Part shown: piece by piece, positions 58,698 to 64,000 of the stretch
Layout of the letters: every line of letters begins with the position of its first letter
Position numbering within the stretch: position 1 is the stretch's first letter
From: Rhizophagus irregularis
Lineage: Eukaryota; Glomeromycota; Glomeromycetes; Glomerales; Glomeraceae
DNA length: 64,000 bases
Direction: 5' to 3'
Assembly (NCBI RefSeq): GCF_026210795.1
Contig: NC_089440.1
Coordinates: forward strand, 744,001-808,000
The notes under the pieces: model-generated
Seen by the model: the letters and a program-made list of their open reading frames with translations, nothing else
Told to the model about the DNA's origin: nothing
Database searches by the model: none
Position numbers and translations under genes: made by a program

Positions 58698-60368
58698 TTA
58701 CATTATAAAATTACGAGCTCGAATATTTAAACTATCATAATTTTGAATAATAATATTATAAAATTCAAATTCCTTCACTTCATCTTTTAAAGAAAATAAA
58801 TCTTTTGATTTTCCATCAGGGTAAAGACTTTTCATAGCAAAATATCTTACTTTTTTCTCTTTCATAATATAATTCTTTATACAAGGTAAAATATCATCAC
58901 TATCTAAATGTAATCTATTATATATGAGTAATTTGTTAATAAAAGTATTTTCAGATTTTTTAAAAAATACTTCCAAATCAAAAATATTAATATCATCAAG
59001 AGATAAACTTAAATATTCTAATTTATAAGGAAGAATTTGTCCTAAATTAAATAATATAACAGAACTAAGAGTAAATTCCCAATCAAATTGATAAAATTTA
59101 TATAAATTAATAGTAAGATAATTAAGATTATGTCTAATATTTTTAATTGAATCAAATGCCAAATAAATATTTTGATTATCAAAACCAAGTAAATCAAAAA
59201 ATTTAATATTTTTACAATAATTTTTTGTTAATTCAAAGAATTGTTGTCTTAATTTGTTACTTATTAAATGTTTAAAACCAATATTTTCTATATAATCACC
59301 AGTTTTTCTTAATAAAGATTGTAATAATACAATTTCTAATATATCAGGTTGTTCATTTAAAAATAAAGATTTTAATTTAAATGGTTTTGTTAAATTAATA
59401 ATTTGTTGTATAATACCAGAATTTAAAGATGAACAATAAAGAAAATGAATAGATTCCAAAACATTTAAATTTTCAAATACTTCCTTAAATATAACAATAT
59501 TTTTAAAATCTATTTCATAAAGTATAATAACTTTTAAAGTATTTGAACAATTTGAATTTTTTAAATTATTTAAAAAATATTCATCTTGAAATAAAATTTT
59601 TTTAAGATTATGTTGAGAATTAATAATTTGTGAAAAATTTTTATCATATGAAGAAATATTTTGATTTAAAGGATTGAATATATAAAATGATGAAATTAAA
59701 TCACAATTAATATAAAAACATTTAAAACATGTTAAATTTGAAATAATTATATTTAAATGAAATTTTAAAATTTTGATATTATAAATGAAATTTGGATTTT
59801 TTAAAATTATTTCAAAAGTATTATTAAAATTTTTAATTCCTATAAAATTTAAAGTATTTGAAATTTCAAGGTTAAAAGTATGTAATTTAACTTCATTTTT
59901 AATAAATATTTTAATTAATTTCAAGAATATAAATCCTATAAGTTCACGTGATGATTCAATTTGTAAGGTAAGGTTTTCTATAATTGGTAAAGTTTTATTA
60001 TTTTCAATCCATTCATCAATAGAGATACTTGATACTTCAGTAGAAAAATATTTAATAAAACTAGGATAATTAAATAATGTATTTGAAGGAAATAAATCAC
60101 AATTAATTCCATATTCTTTTAATTTTATTTTATCATCATCATTTAATTCATGTAAATAAATTTCAATAAATTGATATTTTTTTCTACCAAGATCAAAATT
60201 ATCTATAACTGAAAATGGATTTTCCCACAATAATGGAATTGTTAAACGACACAATAATCTATTAACTAAAATACATGATCTTAAAGTTTTATAGTCATTT
60301 TTAAAAAATTGAATGATTCCATTTAATAATTCAGGTAAATCCCCTGAAAATACTTTTGAACATGCCAT
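58698..60368 (-). CDS. F-box protein with LRR-like region
   Basis: Single exon, 556 residues from the ATG at 60368 (MACSKVFSGDLPELLNGIIQ). An in-frame ATG ten codons upstream is possible, but the F-box family in these fungi usually starts at MA-SK, so the inner start is preferred. The F-box spans about residues 8-50, with L/P-E-L and the conserved CILVNRLLCRLTIPLLWENP. The rest is long, rich in Leu, Ile, Asn, Phe and Lys, with repeated L-x-x-L-x-L patterns (for example YLSLSLDDINIFDLEVF) fitting irregular LRRs. Its likely role is a substrate adaptor of an SCF ubiquitin ligase (family knowledge). It is not close in sequence to the F-box gene at 3574, so it represents another branch. Base composition is extremely AT-rich even for this window. 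Confidence 0.88.
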   Translation of the reverse strand: MACSKVFSGDLPELLNGIIQFFKNDYKTLRSCILVNRLLCRLTIPLLWENPFSVIDNFDLGRKKYQFIEIYLHELNDDDKIKLKEYGINCDLFPSNTLFNYPSFIKYFSTEVSSISIDEWIENNKTLPIIENLTLQIESSRELIGFIFLKLIKIFIKNEVKLHTFNLEISNTLNFIGIKNFNNTFEIILKNPNFIYNIKILKFHLNIIISNLTCFKCFYINCDLISSFYIFNPLNQNISSYDKNFSQIINSQHNLKKILFQDEYFLNNLKNSNCSNTLKVIILYEIDFKNIVIFKEVFENLNVLESIHFLYCSSLNSGIIQQIINLTKPFKLKSLFLNEQPDILEIVLLQSLLRKTGDYIENIGFKHLISNKLRQQFFELTKNYCKNIKFFDLLGFDNQNIYLAFDSIKNIRHNLNYLTINLYKFYQFDWEFTLSSVILFNLGQILPYKLEYLSLSLDDINIFDLEVFFKKSENTFINKLLIYNRLHLDSDDILPCIKNYIMKEKKVRYFAMKSLYPDGKSKDLFSLKDEVKEFEFYNIIIQNYDSLNIRARNFIM

Positions 60369-61568
60369 AATGTAAAGCGAAGCGATGGGAAAAGACAAAA
60401 GGGTGAGGCGTTTAATCTAACGACCCAATATTTGTTACGCGAGTATTTATTTACGCTGACAAATTGCTGCACTGATGCATGAACCGCAGCTAGATCTAAA
60501 ATTGGTAGATCAATTTTCAGTAAAGTGAATTTATTATGAAATTATAAAAGAATGATACTTAATCTTTTTAAATTACCTTTTTGGGATACAATAAATCGAT
60601 AATGTCTGCGCGAAAAAAAACAATATATTATTTACATATTATTACATATTATTCATATTATTTACATTATGAATGAACACCAATCATGCATAGCCACGAA
60701 TAGGTGTGACATGTAATATTGACTGTCTAAGCCTTGCCTAATATGACATGAATATATTTGTCGATCGTCATGCATGTTATTTGTCACTCATGACAGAATC
60801 GTAACACTGTGAAACGCGGAATTTGCGCCTGAGGCGCAACAATAATTAAATATGAAGCTTTTAAGGTCTCACGTTGCGGAATGCGGAAAATAAAAAATAA
60901 GCAAAAATAAGCCTTTTATTTACAATTAATACAAGTATACAACAAACAATTTACTTTATTCAAAAATTAATAATTTTTTTTTTAGGAAATAATCGTCACA
61001 AATTCATGAGCGTCACATGAAAATTTTTTTAAAATTAATTATTTGTACTTTCATACTTTCACAATTTTTACCTTATTCTTTTCATTATCATTATACTATA
61101 AAAATTATTTGATTATAATTTATAATTATTATTTTATTTAAATTAGAGATCATTTAAATTAAGATATTATTCAATTTTTATATTGTACTTTATCTAATTT
61201 ATTATAATTGTTTAACATTCATGTCGGTAATTTGCGCATTGCATAAATAATTTAATTTAATTTTATCAAAGGGAATTTTCTAAGAATTTGGCTAAATTAT
61301 TTCCAAAACTACTTATTATCCGTCGATCAGCAAAATGCATATTATTTTTCTAAATTTTTCTAAAGTTGTTAGCTACGGCTGCATTTTGTAGATCGAAATA
61401 AAATTTGTCGCACAAAAAATCAAACTTAGTATATAATATATCCCCCTTGAATTTCCGAATATTTATTCATTATAATATTAATTAATTTTCTTTTTAAAAA
61501 CTTAAACTTTATAAAAGAAAAAAAAAAAAAAAGTAAAAAAATAAATAAATAAATAAATAAAAATAAAT
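60369..61568. other. Divergent intergenic region
   Basis: It lies between the divergent F-box and BTB-TLDc genes. No gene is seen. GTCGCACAAA at about 61408-61417 resembles part of the BTB-TLDc upstream motif in opposite orientation, and (AAAT)n runs (61540-61568) directly precede the ATG at 61569. Confidence 0.45.
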
Positions 61569-63267
61569 ATGTCCTACGAATATTATCAGGAAGTTATTAT
61601 TGATTTAGAAAAATTGTTCACAACAGAAATTGGATATGATGTTATTATATTCGCTGGAGAAAATAAAAATACAGAAGAATTACATGCTCATTCAAATATT
61701 TTATCCACTAGGTCACAATATTTTTGTACGGCGTTTTCTAATGAATGGGCTGAAAAAAAGAATGGAAAGTTTATTTTTAAGAAACCTAATGTTTCACCCG
61801 AATTATTTAAGATTATTTTAAGGTAAAAAAAAAAAAAATTCGTTTTTCATTTGTCGTTTGTCGTTTATTAACGTAATTAACGTAATTAACGTAATTATTA
61901 TCTAACTTTTACTTATATTTTAATTAATTAGATTTATTTATTGTGGGAAAATTGACTTTATAAAATTACAATGTCCCGAGATTTTAAAACTTTTGGCTAT
62001 AGTGGACGAGCTTGGTATTCAATCATTAATATCTTGTATTCAAGAATATTTAATTAAACATCATGATGAATTTTTACAACAGAATCCTATAGAAATTCTC
62101 GAAACAGTTTATCAGCATGAATCATTCGAACAGTTGTGGAACCATTGTCTTGAAAAAATTTGTGAGGATCCAAGAATTTTATTTAATTCCGAAAAATTCA
62201 TTAATTTAAAATCATCTTTATTAGAATTATTATTAAAACGGGATGATTTATATTTAGAGGAAATTATTATTTGGGATGGTTTATTAAAATGGGGTGTCGC
62301 ACAAAATCCTTCTATTTCAAAAGATGATGATATCACAAAGTTGAAAAAGGATGATATTACAATTATGAAGAAAACTCTTCATAATTTTATTCCATTAATA
62401 AGATTTTATCATATTTCGTCAGAAGATTTTCTTGATAAAGTATATCCTTTAAAAGATTTATTACCAGAAGATTTACTTGATGGTTTATTAAAATTTCATA
62501 TCGCATCAAGTAGGAAATCAGATGTTAATGATATTCAACGTCCTAGACAATTAAAATGTATTTATGACTCAATATTGATCGAAAATCATCATTTTGCTAA
62601 TTTTGCTAATTGGATTGATAAGAAAGATTCTTTACTTTATAATATAAAGAATAATCCTTATAATTTTAATTTACTTTATCGTGCTAGTAGAGATGGTTAT
62701 ACACCTGAAGCGTTCCATTCTAAATGTGATAATAAAGGTGCAACTATAGTTGTTGCTAAAATTAGCGATTCTGATCAAATAATTGGAGGTTATAATTCAC
62801 TTCAATGGGATTCAAGTGATCAAAATAGTTCCACAGTTGATAGTTTTATATTTTTATACTCTGATAGAAAGAACGCAAAATTGAGTTATAGTAATGGTGA
62901 TCAATTTTCTATAAGAAATATTGCGTTAAATGGACCAACATTTGGTGGTGGTAATGATTTATATTGTGATAGTAATGGTACTTGGAGAAGTAATGGTTCA
63001 TGTTCGTATCCTAAAATTGATGGTATGCGAAAAGGAATAATTAATGTAAATGATTATGAAGTATTTCAAGTTATATTAAAAAGGAAGGACGAAAATATTC
63101 AAGTTCAAAAAATTAATCAAGATTTAAATTTAAATTTGAAAAATAATAATAATATAGTAGGAAAGACTAAACCAGATAAAATTAAAAATAATGAAGATAA
63201 ACTCGTTAAAAGAAGAAGTTTTAAATTATTTAAAACTTTATTTAATGAAAAAAGAAAACAACAATAA
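61569..63267 (+). CDS. BTB-BACK-TLDc domain protein with basic C-terminal tail (two exons)
   Basis: Coding sequence is 61569..61822 joined to 61932..63267, 529 residues. The 109-nt intron at 61823-61931 splits an Arg codon in phase 2. The BTB core is GYDVIIFAGENKNTEELHAH, then SQYFCTAFSNEWAEKKNGKF, and exon 2 opens FIYCGKIDFIKLQCPEILKL. BACK has IWDGLLKWGVAQNPSISKDD. TLDc has LLYRASRDGY, KCDNKGATIVVAKIS, LSYSNGDQFSIRNIALNG and NDYEVFQVILKRK. Where paralogs stop after the K-K end, this protein runs on for about 57 residues of Lys/Asn-rich sequence (KINQDLNLNLKNNNN, then KLVKRRSFKLFKTLFNEKRK), which could be a nuclear-localisation or membrane-binding tail. It is closest to the gene at 25752. 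Confidence 0.92.
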
Positions 63268-63589
63268 TAATTTAAATTATATAATAATACACATAATTTT
63301 TAATTTTAAATTTTTAAATAATTAATAATTTCATAGAATTAATATTTTTTTTTATAGATTTTTAATATAGTATAAACAAAATTTTATATTAAGTTTTTTT
63401 TTTATTTTTTATTTTACAATTTTTTATTAATTTCTTAATAATTGTACAACATAATTTAAAAAAGTTTGTAGATAAATTTTTATAATAAAAACAAATATTA
63501 GAATACATAAAGCTTAACTTTGAGCGTTCGACTATTAATTAGGGATGAATCCAGGTTTGTGGGTTTGTGATATTAGTTCGATTGATTCG
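63268..63589. other. 3' flank, nothing recognised
   Basis: AT-rich, no supported feature. Confidence 0.4.
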
Positions 63590-63850
63590 ATTCATAACTG
63601 ATGGAACCGAAATTACGGAACGCCCAATTACTGAACTTACGACTTACGACGCATTTCCATTCATCCTTTTTTTTAAGGAACGAAAAAATTTTTTACGACG
63701 ATCAACTGATTCAATCAGTTCGTACTGGAAATTATCGGAACCGAAATTACGGAGCTCCCGATTACTAAACTTACGACTTACGACGCATTTCCTTTCATCC
63801 TTTTTTTTTAAGGAACGAAAAAAATTTTTTTGCGATGATCAGCTGATCAA
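63590..63850. repeat. About 134-bp unit in two tandem copies
   Basis: ACCGAAATTACGGA starts at 63606 and again at 63740. Both copies continue through ACTTACGACTTACGACGCAT, a TTCATCC-T-run-AAGGAACGAAAAAA block and a GATCA-CTGAT block. The open frame across them is a by-product of the repeat. Confidence 0.7.
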
Positions 63851-63891
63851 ATTCGAGAACCTGTTAGAGTTCGATCGCACACTGATTTTTT

Positions 63892-63922
63892 CATAAGGTC
63901 ATAAGGTCATAAGGTCATAAGG
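63892..63922. repeat. (CATAAGGT)n octamer array
   Basis: The 8-base unit CATAAGGT occurs 3.9 times in perfect tandem. Confidence 0.85.
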
Positions 63923-64000
63923 AATTAAGGGATATAATGGGATCCGCCCTATAATTTATTTTTCCACGATTTGTTTTTTTTTTTTGAATTACATTAATAT

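Noticed and set aside
63567-63896. 109-codon frame
   Set aside because: It spans the two 134-bp tandem repeats and encodes the repeat twice; no independent protein character.

Overview
The window looks like nuclear DNA of an arbuscular mycorrhizal fungus, most likely Rhizophagus or a close relative in Glomeromycotina. The DNA is very AT-rich and genes are sparse. Most coding sequence belongs to families known to be expanded in these fungi: BTB-BACK-TLDc proteins, F-box/LRR-like proteins and tyrosine-kinase-like (TKL) kinases with a Cys-rich N-terminus. I see no tRNA, rRNA, CRISPR or prokaryotic features. The genus call is inference from gene content and base composition.

Layout. At 1-0.55 kb is the 5' part of a Cys-rich membrane protein gene with a MITE at its TATA box. 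At 3.6-5.0 kb is an F-box gene. At 6.7-10.7 kb are two co-oriented BTB-TLDc genes. At 11.4-13.4 kb are an orphan coding fragment, a MULE-like fold-back MITE and an unrecognised gene. A BTB-TLDc gene on the minus strand lies at 15.7-17.2 kb, and at 18.3-22.5 kb are two convergent complete Cys-rich membrane protein genes. At 22.6-24.8 kb are small orphan coding segments, followed by a BTB-TLDc gene at 25.7-27.2 kb. From 27.2 to 35.2 kb is a gene-poor stretch with T-rich minisatellites, a second fold-back element with a TTAGG-like core, and a SINE-like insertion with a 20-bp target duplication. A TKL kinase gene at 35.3-37.3 kb carries one frameshift and a candidate intron made by tandem duplication. 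A BTB-TLDc gene is at 38.9-40.4 kb. At 42.1-44.1 kb are a TLDc relic and an F-box pseudogene. From 45.0 to 58.0 kb is a tandem array of a divergent BTB-TLDc subfamily (two intact copies, one pseudogene), interrupted by a 3.7-kb element with terminal inverted repeats (TIRs). An F-box gene at 58.7-60.4 kb and a BTB-TLDc gene with a basic tail at 61.6-63.3 kb close the window.

The BTB-TLDc genes share one structure: a 242- or 254-nt first exon ending in codon phase 2, a 69-109-nt intron, and a long second exon that begins at the Y-x-G stretch closing the BTB domain. Of the seven intact genes, four of the five members of one promoter group carry a common motif (TTTGYGYGACCAYAT) 60-95 bp upstream of the ATG. 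BTB-BACK and F-box proteins are both typically substrate adaptors of cullin E3 ubiquitin ligases, so much of the window may encode ligase adaptors. That role is known for the families and is not shown here.

The most unusual object is the TIR element at 47865-51585. It is bounded by TTAA and carries a plus-strand locus of very small exon-like segments (12-97 nt) separated by about 60-120-bp introns. The introns have GTAAG donors, TACTAAC branch points and TTTTAG acceptors. Three consecutive exons are exactly 30 nt, in phase 1, and encode a 10-residue repeat. The 3' exons join into one continuous reading frame. This kind of intron is not used by the other genes in the window.
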